Positions 57,051 through 64,000 of a DNA stretch of 64,000 nt are shown one piece after another. A program made the translations under genes and the position numbers. How positions within the stretch are numbered: position 1 is the stretch's first letter; each line of letters starts with the position of its first letter. Location of the stretch: contig JAFGDQ010000019.1 in the NCBI GenBank assembly GCA_016932015.1, positions 75,214 through 139,213 of the forward strand, read 5' to 3'. The notes beneath the pieces are model-generated. The model had not been told where the DNA came from and did not search any database. It saw only the letters and a list, made by a program, of their open reading frames with translations. The DNA is from Spirochaetota bacterium (lineage in GTDB: Bacteria; Spirochaetota; UBA4802; JAFGDQ01).

Positions 57051-57078
57051 AGCCGTATTAATTTCTGTTCTGCAAAAA

Positions 57079-58455
57079 ATGCTAAATTTTAAACAAACCA
57101 TTTCAGTGCTGTTCATTATTTTATTTTTACTGTCATTTATTAAAGAAATTAATGAAATCAGGTACTCTTCGAATGAAATTCCCGTATACAGAGTAGTAAT
57201 TGATCCCGGTCACGGAGGTCTTTCTCTGCTGCCAAGGAGCAGACACGGCGACAGATACGATTCAATTTCAGAGAAATATCTTTCGAATTATTATGCCGGG
57301 GCAAAATACAGAGGAATTGAAGAAAGAATATTCGTATACAGTATTGCAGAAAAAGTTACCGATATTCTTAATCTTACGTTAACGGAAAAAAATTTTAACA
57401 GCTTCAAAACCGTACTTAAAAAATTCAGTACTGATGAACCTGACAGGATTATTATAAAGACTTTTTTAAGCCGCGGTAAATCAATCGAGAAAAGCTGCAG
57501 CAGGGACTGTGAAGACCCGAATGCGGAGTTCAGGCTTTATGATTATGTTGATAAATACCGGAAAAGGAAAGAAGGAAGGATTTCATTTATAAATAAGCTG
57601 AATCCTCACCTGCTTGTTTCATTGCACTGTGATCTCCAGGCTCCCGTATATTACAGGGGAATGAATCCTGTAATTGTGGCACCTTATTCTTTGATGGCCA
57701 GGGGGCTTGATTATCTTAAGGGCAGTGAAAAGGGGCGGGATTTTTTCTTTAAAAGCCTTTATCGCGACTGGTTTCCTGAATCAGTCAGACGAACAGGTTT
57801 TAAATGGTTTTTAAAGGATACTTCAGTATATTTTTCCGGCTACCCTGTTGGCAATAACTTAAAAATTCAAAAAAATAGATTTTCGGGTTACAGATATAAT
57901 ATGGTGAACTGGAGATATAAAGACCCGGAAAAATGGGAGATTACTGCTGTGAAGCATCCGCAAAATACCAGATATTCGGATGATATAAGAAGATTTAATC
58001 CCGAAGGTGATTTCTGGGATCGTGAAAAGTCAGTATATGAATCATACAGAAGAGACGGCGGTATTGAGGGTTTTGGCGGAGATAATTTATATGCATGTTC
58101 TGAAATTATACGTTATATTTTATTTTCTCTTTATCTGTCCGGAGATGATCATAAAAAGCAGAAGCCTGGAAAACCGTATATTTCCGTCTGGTCTCTGCCG
58201 ATACTAGTAAATGCCGTAACGGCTTATATTGAACTGGGCTATTTAAAAAATAAAAGAGACCGCTATCTGTTTATAAAAAAGCAGGATGAAATAGCAGAAG
58301 GTATTGCAGCCGGTATTTATTCCCTGTTTTCAGGCTTAAAACCTGTTGAAAAAAATTTTCAATATCTTCCAAAAGGCAAAAAGCTTGATCTTGATAAATA
58401 TGATTTAAATGACGGGAAATCATACTTTAATATTGTCTCTTCAATACCTGAATAA
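57079..58455 (+). CDS. N-acetylmuramoyl-L-alanine amidase (second copy)
   Basis: 458 aa from ATG 57079; a start at 57019 would lie in the hairpin stem. Anchor or signal helix MLNFKQTISVLFIILFLL. Amidase_3-like ligands: VIDPGHGG, GIEERIFVYSIAEKV, LVSLHCDLQ, and the catalytic Glu in AYIELGYLKN. Long inserts between the zinc ligands (about 60-140 and 200-330) set it apart from the lipoprotein amidase at 18-19 kb. Cell-wall hydrolase of the periplasm. Substrate details unknown. No ribosome site seen. Confidence 0.82.
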   Translation: MLNFKQTISVLFIILFLLSFIKEINEIRYSSNEIPVYRVVIDPGHGGLSLLPRSRHGDRYDSISEKYLSNYYAGAKYRGIEERIFVYSIAEKVTDILNLTLTEKNFNSFKTVLKKFSTDEPDRIIIKTFLSRGKSIEKSCSRDCEDPNAEFRLYDYVDKYRKRKEGRISFINKLNPHLLVSLHCDLQAPVYYRGMNPVIVAPYSLMARGLDYLKGSEKGRDFFFKSLYRDWFPESVRRTGFKWFLKDTSVYFSGYPVGNNLKIQKNRFSGYRYNMVNWRYKDPEKWEITAVKHPQNTRYSDDIRRFNPEGDFWDREKSVYESYRRDGGIEGFGGDNLYACSEIIRYILFSLYLSGDDHKKQKPGKPYISVWSLPILVNAVTAYIELGYLKNKRDRYLFIKKQDEIAEGIAAGIYSLFSGLKPVEKNFQYLPKGKKLDLDKYDLNDGKSYFNIVSSIPE

Positions 58456-58526
58456 TAGAACATTAAACAATAAGTGTTTCAAAATAAAAACATGCCCTGT
58501 TTTTTCGGGATTTTATCAGGATTATT

Positions 58527-59822
58527 ATGAAAAGTGTTATTGTTAAATTATTTATAACCGGTTTGATTTTTTTTGATATTGCAAATGCTGCTGAATTTGA
58601 AATTAACAGAAGTTTTACCGGCGCAGTTGAAAAGACAAAAGCTGCTGTTGTAAATATTATAAGCTATACCAATGAAGGGAAAAATTCTGAAAGGAAACTG
58701 GTTAAATCCGGATTCGGATCCGGGACTATTATTTCAGAAAAAGGCTATATCGTAACAAATTACCATGTTCTCAGAAAAGGGAGCTATTATCATATTGTAT
58801 TATATAATGGAAAAGAGTGTGAACCATTATCGTTTTCAGATGATCGGTATTATCTTTTCGACGATAAAACCGATATAGCAATTATGTTAATAGATCAAAA
58901 GGATATTTCAAATATAAATCCGATTATTTTTGCTGATTCCAATGATTTAATGGAGGGGGAATGGGTAATTGCAATAGGAAACCCGTACGGACTCATGCAG
59001 TCAATTACATGCGGTATTGTTTCTTCAAAGGGCAGAAGTGATATCGGTTTCGCCGATATTGAGGATTTTATTCAGACTGATGTATCCATTAATCCGGGTA
59101 ATTCAGGAGGCCCTCTTATAAATCTTAACGGACGGCTTGTCGGAATTAACACTGCTATCAGGACCAGATCAGGGGGCTTCCAGGGAATAAGCTTTTCCAT
59201 TCCTTCAAATATTGTAAGACAGGTAGCACAGGAACTTGTAAATTACCGCAGAGTACGGCGAGGCTGGCTTGGCTTTATAGCAAAGGAACAGTCTATGTCC
59301 GGAAGCGGAGGCAGGAAAATTCTTGAAATAGTTACTGTAATAAATAAATCACCGGCTGAAGAATGCGGCATTGAAAAAGGGGATATTATAAAAGAAATAG
59401 ATAATAAGCAAATTAATTCCCTGGGGGAACTTGTCAATGCAGTCAGCTACAAGCCGATAGGGTCTGAATTGAACATAAATATTTCCCGTGAAGGGAAGCT
59501 GCATGAATTCAGACTGATTTTAAGAGAAAAGAATGTATATAAGAAAATTCAGAAAGTATTGGAGGATATTTATTCCATCTATGGTATCGAACTTGACAGA
59601 AATTCAATAACAGGTGATGTTGTTATATCTTATATTTCACCTATGAGTGTAGGCTATCAGAGCGGATTGAAAAAAGGGGATAATATTTTTTCTTTGAACG
59701 ATTCAACAGTTTCAAGTCTCGAAGAATTTATACGATTGTTTAAAAAATACAGATTTAAAATTTCAAAAATGGAAGTATACAGAAAACCGGATTATTATAC
59801 TGTTATATTTAATAACTATTGA
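58527..59822 (+). CDS. HtrA/DegP-family periplasmic serine protease
   Basis: 431 aa. Signal peptide about 1-21. S1C protease domain with His80 (NYHVL), Asp116 (KTDIAIM) and Ser193 (INPGNSGGPL); two PDZ domains (about 245-330 and 340-430: ECGIEKGDIIKEIDNKQINS; YQSGLKKGDNIFSLNDSTVS). Degrades misfolded envelope proteins. Ribosome site is weak (agga). 71 bp after the amidase gene, perhaps in one unit with it and with the small protein that follows by 4 bp. Confidence 0.93.
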   Translation: MKSVIVKLFITGLIFFDIANAAEFEINRSFTGAVEKTKAAVVNIISYTNEGKNSERKLVKSGFGSGTIISEKGYIVTNYHVLRKGSYYHIVLYNGKECEPLSFSDDRYYLFDDKTDIAIMLIDQKDISNINPIIFADSNDLMEGEWVIAIGNPYGLMQSITCGIVSSKGRSDIGFADIEDFIQTDVSINPGNSGGPLINLNGRLVGINTAIRTRSGGFQGISFSIPSNIVRQVAQELVNYRRVRRGWLGFIAKEQSMSGSGGRKILEIVTVINKSPAEECGIEKGDIIKEIDNKQINSLGELVNAVSYKPIGSELNINISREGKLHEFRLILREKNVYKKIQKVLEDIYSIYGIELDRNSITGDVVISYISPMSVGYQSGLKKGDNIFSLNDSTVSSLEEFIRLFKKYRFKISKMEVYRKPDYYTVIFNNY

Positions 59823-59826
59823 AATA

Positions 59827-60273
59827 ATGAAGATAAGTAATATATTATTATGCATATTTGCGGCAGGGTTTTTTTCATCATTTGTATTCGCACAACCGGT
59901 CAATAAGGAAAATGTTAAGTATTTAGATAATTCTTTTTATAAAGTATTTTTAAATTCGTCAGAAATTGAGCGCGACAGCCTGCTTTCCGAATTCCAGAAT
60001 AAAATAGTTCAGGGAAGGGCATATGTGGAATCTGTTGATAAATTTGAGAGGTATCACAGACGATTTAGAATTACTGCAATAGACAAGGAGTCAAATTATT
60101 TAAATATAAGGTTGTATCTATACACTGATAATGAAGAATATTTTACACTGCTAAAAAGAGGAGATCAGTTTGATTATAAAGGGCAGTTTGTAATCCATAC
60201 TCCGCTCAGTTCCAGGAAGGATGCGTATATTTTTGACATTATTCTGGAAGAACTGGCTCTTATAATTTATTAA
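59827..60273 (+). CDS. Small exported protein of unknown function
   Basis: 148 aa. Signal peptide about 1-22 (SSFVFAQPV). The rest is a compact alpha/beta domain (VFLNSSEIERDSLLSEFQNKIVQGRAYVESVDKFERYHRRFRI; FDYKGQFVIHTPLSSRKDAYIFDIILEELALIIY); an OB-like fold is possible. It starts 4 bp after the htrA-type gene, so the two are coupled; it may be a helper or regulator. No family recognised. Confidence 0.7.
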   Translation: MKISNILLCIFAAGFFSSFVFAQPVNKENVKYLDNSFYKVFLNSSEIERDSLLSEFQNKIVQGRAYVESVDKFERYHRRFRITAIDKESNYLNIRLYLYTDNEEYFTLLKRGDQFDYKGQFVIHTPLSSRKDAYIFDIILEELALIIY

Positions 60274-60335
60274 TTTAATATGCTTTTTTTGTTGTTATTT
60301 AAAAATATTGTTGAAAAAATAAGTGTATCTTTAAC

Positions 60336-60349
60336 TAATGTTAACATTA
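60336..60349. promoter_or_regulatory. 14-bp perfect palindrome upstream of rpsF
   Basis: TAATGTTAACATTA in the 225-base region ahead of rpsF. It could be an operator, but AT-rich palindromes arise easily by chance here. Confidence 0.3.
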
Positions 60350-60405
60350 TATGATCTGATACATATTTTTTCATTCAGAATACAAGAATAGTTATAAATA
60401 TATTG

Positions 60406-60445
60406 AATACCTTTATTTCATGGATAATGGGATAAAGGTATTTTT
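60406..60445 (+). terminator. 11-bp hairpin in the rpsF leader
   Basis: AATACCTTTAT (60406-60416) and ATAAAGGTATT (60432-60442) around a 15-base loop, then TTT. It is either the terminator of the upstream htrA-type unit or part of the rpsF leader, where S6:S18 binding sites are found in many bacteria. The loop does not obviously show the known S6:S18 motif. Confidence 0.45.
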
Positions 60446-60498
60446 AACTTTGTTGTTAGTATTAATACATTTCATTCTATAAATTGAGGAATAAAAAC

Positions 60499-60786
60499 GT
60501 GACTTATGAATTAACGCTTATTTTAAGGATAACTGACAATGTTGAATCCTTAAAGGATGTAGTAAAAAATATTCTGCAAAAACACGGCGCTTCCGTAATT
60601 TCCGAAGACTCCTGGGACGTTAAAAAACTTGCCTACAATATTGATGATGAAAATGAAGGATATTATTTATTTTTATCTATTGAGTCGCCAACAGAAGCAA
60701 TTGACAGGATTATTTCGGATTTCCGGCTTAATAATGATGTTTTAAGATATTTTTTCATTAAAAATCCAAATATTAAAACAGCCTAA
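60499..60786 (+). CDS. rpsF: Small ribosomal subunit protein S6
   Basis: 95 aa from GTG 60499, set by gagga 9 bases ahead; the peptide then starts MTYELTLILRITDN, as S6 does. TTG 60484 is too early. Motifs: SEDSWDVKKLAYNIDDENEGYYLFLS and LNNDVLRYFFIK. Binds S18 and 16S rRNA. Head of rpsF-rpsR-(DUF2232)-rplI-dnaB. Confidence 0.95.
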   Translation: MTYELTLILRITDNVESLKDVVKNILQKHGASVISEDSWDVKKLAYNIDDENEGYYLFLSIESPTEAIDRIISDFRLNNDVLRYFFIKNPNIKTA

Positions 60787-60852
60787 TCGGATAGTTAAGG
60801 ATTTAATCAATAAATTCTGGTAATAATAATAAAATAATTTTTGAGGTAAAAT

Positions 60853-61338
60853 ATGCCTGAGGATATTAACAACGAGGAAGTGGTAGCTGAAAATACTTCC
60901 GACCAGGTAGCGGAAAACACTGAAAATACTCAACCTGTTACTGAAGAAAAAGAGAGTGAGGAAAAAGCAGTTGAAGAAAGAACTGTAGAAACATCTGAAA
61001 CTACTGATTCCGGAGATAGAGCAGGAGCAACTGACAATAAAAGAGAAGAGTCCGGCAGAACTCAGCAGGAAGACAGGCCAGCCAGACGCGCTCCATCACG
61101 AAATGATTCAAGAGATTCCAGAAATATCAGATACAGAAGAAAAGTATGCAGATTTTGTGTTGATAAAGATTACAAAATCAATTACAGGGATTCGGCAGTC
61201 CTTGAAAACTATATTACTGAACGCGGAAAAATTCTGCCGAGAAGAATAACCGGAACGTGCGCTAAACATCAAAGAGAGATATCAAGAGCGATAAAAAGGG
61301 CAAGAATTCTTTCAGTCCTTCCTTTTACAGTTAAATAG
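60853..61338 (+). CDS. rpsR: Small ribosomal subunit protein S18 with long N-terminal extension
   Basis: 161 aa, about twice the usual 75-90. The C-terminal 68 residues are the canonical protein ([62 protein letters not shown]). Residues 1-93 are an acidic, Ser/Thr/Glu-rich, disordered extension ending in an Arg/Asp-rich linker. A zinc pair CRFC is kept. Ribosome site gagg. Longer N-termini on S18 are also known from other spirochaetes. Confidence 0.95.
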   Translation: MPEDINNEEVVAENTSDQVAENTENTQPVTEEKESEEKAVEERTVETSETTDSGDRAGATDNKREESGRTQQEDRPARRAPSRNDSRDSRNIRYRRKVCRFCVDKDYKINYRDSAVLENYITERGKILPRRITGTCAKHQREISRAIKRARILSVLPFTVK

Positions 61339-61343
61339 AGGGT

Positions 61344-62228
61344 GTGATACTTTTATTTTCATTAATTATTGGAATAGCCATTCTTTTTGGTAGCGCGGTA
61401 GTTTTCTTTAAATGGCCTCTAAAGATTTATCATCTTGGTTTATTACTTCTTATATTATTGATAAGTAATTTTTTTTCCGGGAGTGAGAGCCTTCATTTAA
61501 TTATTTCTTTTTTAATTGTTGGTTCAACTTCCGGATTTGCAGTTAGAACAAAGAAGAAGTTTCAGGTATTTCTTTTCATATCAACACTATCAATAACATT
61601 AATTTCCGCATCAAATTATTACTATCTAAAAATTTTTCAAAACACTGATGTTTTGCAAAGCTCTAAACAAAGTTTTATTGATGTTATCAAAAAAAGTGAA
61701 ATATCAGAGTCTGAGAGGAATGAAGTTATCAGGAGACTTGATGAGACAATAAATATTGTTTCAGATGTAATGGTTTTTGTGTATTTTCTTAATGCTCTTA
61801 TACTTTCGGTTATATCGTTCAGGCCTTTAAAATTGGTTTTATTTCGTCTTTTCCGGAAAAAAATGGACTATTATGAAAATACTGAATACCTTGAGTCCTT
61901 CAGGTTGAAGGAATATTTTATTTTTGCTTTTATAGCCGGATGGATGACTGTTTTACTGATTGACAGAGAATATTATTTTATTTATACGGCAGGATTAAAT
62001 ACTGCATTAATATTATCCTGTTTTTATTTGATTCAGGCTTTTGGTATTATTAAATTTATTTTCAGGAAAAAAAATTTTCCGTTTATAATTATTCCGGTAA
62101 TCCTGCTTGTGTCTTTTTTTATTGGCATCGAGTATCTGTTTTTTCTTTTAATTGTGCTCTCCAGCATTGGGGTTCTCGATTTCTGGCTTGATTTCAGAAA
62201 ACTGGGATTGAAAGAGAAAGATATTTAA
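61344..62228 (+). CDS. DUF2232/YybS-like multi-pass membrane protein
   Basis: 294 aa, seven to eight hydrophobic segments, no signal peptide. Starts at GTG 61344, with a gagg very close. No catalytic motif; a soluble loop at about 108-135 is the only long one. Located between rpsR and rplI, the position where Firmicutes often carry a YybS/DUF2232 protein next to rplI-dnaB, which is the main reason for this name. Role unknown. Confidence 0.6.
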   Translation: MILLFSLIIGIAILFGSAVVFFKWPLKIYHLGLLLLILLISNFFSGSESLHLIISFLIVGSTSGFAVRTKKKFQVFLFISTLSITLISASNYYYLKIFQNTDVLQSSKQSFIDVIKKSEISESERNEVIRRLDETINIVSDVMVFVYFLNALILSVISFRPLKLVLFRLFRKKMDYYENTEYLESFRLKEYFIFAFIAGWMTVLLIDREYYFIYTAGLNTALILSCFYLIQAFGIIKFIFRKKNFPFIIIPVILLVSFFIGIEYLFFLLIVLSSIGVLDFWLDFRKLGLKEKDI

Positions 62229-62334
62229 TAGCTTGTCTGGTTAACACAGATAATATTTACAGGAAACTAATCCGGCAATAAAGTGATTGTAACAGAAAAT
62301 ATTCAGACTTTAAAAATATTTAATGGAGATGATT

Positions 62335-62778
62335 ATGAAGGTTATTCTTCAAAAGGATATTCAGAATTTAGGGGAAGCCGGCGATATCAAAGATGTTGCT
62401 GACGGATATGCAAGAAATTATCTGCTGCCGCGTAATCTTGTTATTGCTGCAAGCGAAGCCAGCAAAAAGATACTTCAGCATCAGACAAAAATTATCAAGA
62501 TTAAAAAGGCAAAGCGGAGAAAAACCAGTGAAAAACTGATGGATTCGTTAAATAATCTTGAAGTTAAAATAACAGCCAATGCCGGAGAGGAAGGAAAACT
62601 TTTCGGTGCTGTTACACCTATTGATATATCCAAAAAACTTGCCGAGCTCGGTTATGAAGTTGATAAGAGAAAAATACTTCAGGATGAGCCGATAAAGAAT
62701 CTCGGTGAATATAAAGTGCCGTTAAAGCTGGACGAAGGATTAACTGCCGAGATAAAGCTGTCAGTTGAAAAGGCTTGA
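62335..62778 (+). CDS. rplI: Large ribosomal subunit protein L9
   Basis: 147 aa from ATG 62335 (ggag about 7 bases ahead; the upstream in-frame ATGs at 62323 and 62329 lie at or before it). N-domain MKVILQKDIQNLGEAGDIKDVADGYARNYLLPRNLV, linker helix, C-domain NAGEEGKLFGAVTPIDISKKL and LKLDEGLTAEIKLSVE. Full length. Binds 23S rRNA domain V. 3 bp ahead of dnaB. Confidence 0.96.
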   Translation: MKVILQKDIQNLGEAGDIKDVADGYARNYLLPRNLVIAASEASKKILQHQTKIIKIKKAKRRKTSEKLMDSLNNLEVKITANAGEEGKLFGAVTPIDISKKLAELGYEVDKRKILQDEPIKNLGEYKVPLKLDEGLTAEIKLSVEKA

Positions 62779-62781
62779 TTT

Positions 62782-64000
62782 ATGGTTGTTGATAATCTGC
62801 CGCCTCAGGATCTTGAAGCAGAGGCATCCTGTCTCGCGTCTGTTCTTTTAAGCAAAGACGCCCTTGTCAGGATTTCAAGTATTCTTGACGCGGACGATTT
62901 TTATCTTGATAAGCATAAAATTATTTATGAAGCTATTCTTGAACTGGAAAAAAAAAGCACGCCTATTGATCTGCTGACTCTTAAGCAGAGACTGTCCGAT
63001 AAGCAGTTATTTGACACAATAGGCGGCGACCAGGCCCTTCTCGAATTATACCAGAGTGTTTCCACCTCAGCTAATGCTGAATTCTACGCCGGCAGAATTA
63101 AAGAGCTCAGTCTTAGAAGAAAAATAATTCATGTTTGCACGGAAGTAATTGAAAAGTGTTACGACAAGTCGAAAGATACCGAAGAACTTATTGATGAAGT
63201 TGAAAGCGATATCTTCAAGGTAACAGAGAGAAGAATAACTTCCGACTTCATGAGTATCGAGGCCGTTATGGACGATACGATGAAGAATGTTCGCGCTGTT
63301 TATGAGACAAAACTGCCGGTAACCGGAATTGCCACGGGTTTTAATGATCTTGACTATCTTTTGACCGGTCTGCATGAATCGGAGCTTATAATTCTCGCAG
63401 CTCGTCCGGCTATGGGAAAAACATCACTTGCATTGAATATGGCCAATCACATAGCGCTTAAAGAACGCGCGCCGGTACTGTTCTTTTCGCTTGAGATGCC
63501 GGCGACACAGCTTGGTATGAGACTGCTGTGTATCGAATCCATGGTAGATTCGCAGAAAGTCAGAACAGGAAGATTCAATTCAGATGAACTTGGAAAGCTC
63601 ACCGAGGTTTCAGGGGAATTTTCCAGAAGCCCTATGTATATAGATGATACTCCCAACCTTACTGTTATGCAGCTCCGTACCAAAGCAAGAAGAATGAAAC
63701 AGCAGATAGGCGGGGAACTTGGTGTTGTTATTATTGATTATCTTCAGTTGATTACAGGGTCAAGAGGCCTTGACAGACATCTGCAGGTTGCGGAAATTAC
63801 CAGATCTCTTAAGCAGATAGCAAGAGAACTTACTGTGCCCGTAATTGCTATCTCCCAGCTTTCCAGGGCCGTTGAAAACAGGACAAATCAAAGGCCTCAG
63901 TTATCCGACCTTCGCGAATCAGGCTCTATTGAGCAGGATGCGGATGTTGTTCTTTTTATCTACCGTGAAGATAAAGTTGATCCGGACACTGAGAAAAAGG
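62782..64000 (+). CDS. dnaB: Replicative DNA helicase DnaB (3' end outside window)
   Basis: 406 complete codons from ATG 62782 and still open at the window edge, so the last 40-60 residues are missing. N-terminal domain (NLPPQDLEAEASCLASVLLS, FYLDKHKIIYEAI), RecA-like ATPase with Walker A AARPAMGKTSLA (about 206-217), FFSLEMPATQLGMRLL, Walker B GVVIIDYLQLI, LKQIARELTVPVIAISQLSR, LRESGSIEQDADVVLFIYR. Unwinds DNA at the replication fork. 3 bp after rplI. Confidence 0.96.
   Translation, partial: MVVDNLPPQDLEAEASCLASVLLSKDALVRISSILDADDFYLDKHKIIYEAILELEKKSTPIDLLTLKQRLSDKQLFDTIGGDQALLELYQSVSTSANAEFYAGRIKELSLRRKIIHVCTEVIEKCYDKSKDTEELIDEVESDIFKVTERRITSDFMSIEAVMDDTMKNVRAVYETKLPVTGIATGFNDLDYLLTGLHESELIILAARPAMGKTSLALNMANHIALKERAPVLFFSLEMPATQLGMRLLCIESMVDSQKVRTGRFNSDELGKLTEVSGEFSRSPMYIDDTPNLTVMQLRTKARRMKQQIGGELGVVIIDYLQLITGSRGLDRHLQVAEITRSLKQIARELTVPVIAISQLSRAVENRTNQRPQLSDLRESGSIEQDADVVLFIYREDKVDPDTEKK

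Noticed and set aside
57019-57078. ATG 57019 as start of the second amidase
   Set aside because: It is inside the strong 15-bp terminator stem; the signal-like helix begins at Met 57079.
60336-60445. S6:S18 autoregulatory RNA element
   Set aside because: A leader hairpin exists, but I could not see the conserved S6:S18 binding motif, so I list it only as a hairpin.

Overview
The window is about 64 kb of AT-rich bacterial chromosome, densely packed with genes, and looks like a spirochaete. Three things point that way: a radical SAM/SPASM protein of the type I know only from spirochaetes (25495-26970), an LL-diaminopimelate aminotransferase instead of the succinylase route (20134-21372), and a ribosomal protein S18 with a long N-terminal extension. 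The cell is Gram-negative in build: lipoproteins, an outer-membrane barrel, SurA-type and HtrA-type periplasmic proteins and two cell-wall amidases. I saw no tRNA, rRNA, CRISPR array or intact mobile element.

0-9 kb: a TorF-like porin, an amt-glnK nitrogen operon behind a near-perfect sigma-54 promoter, an XPB-type helicase, an Acg/nitroreductase-like lipoprotein and a large five-PAS hybrid histidine kinase. 9-24 kb: a propeller plus DUF4015 glycoside-hydrolase-like protein, a GAF/HD-GYP protein, TetR plus secreted HEAT-repeat protein, NadE, an isolated MlaF-type ATPase, an amidase lipoprotein, a small lipoprotein, DapL and a divergent S45 acylase. 24-30 kb (minus strand): a five-gene run cimA - surA/ppiC - spiro-SPASM - spsF - pseG-like, probably making an activated sugar used for surface or flagellar modification. 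30-38 kb: a cysteinyl-tRNA-synthetase paralogue with altered zinc ligands, rpe, a decayed membrane-protein gene, a GAF/ATPase signalling protein, glmS and a secreted MORN-repeat protein.

38-51 kb is a signalling block: CheW-CheW, CheY, STAS, CheA and a long helical protein in one operon with no receptor, CheR or CheB, followed by a HAMP class III cyclase, a flavoprotein, a barrel/TPR protein and a 927-residue hybrid kinase ending in a SpoIIE-type phosphatase. The STAS protein and this phosphatase could form a partner-switching pair downstream of CheA. 51-60 kb: argB, a UDPGP-family nucleotidyltransferase, an MBL-fold hydrolase, a GckA-type glycerate kinase, a secreted helical protein, a second amidase, an HtrA-type protease and a small secreted protein. 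60-64 kb: rpsF, rpsR, a DUF2232/YybS-like membrane protein, rplI and the 5' part of dnaB, without the usual ssb.

The items most worth following up are the CysRS paralogue, the spiro-SPASM operon with its degenerate SpsF-like domain, and the receptor-less chemosensory operon. Functions are read from motifs by eye; no database search was run.
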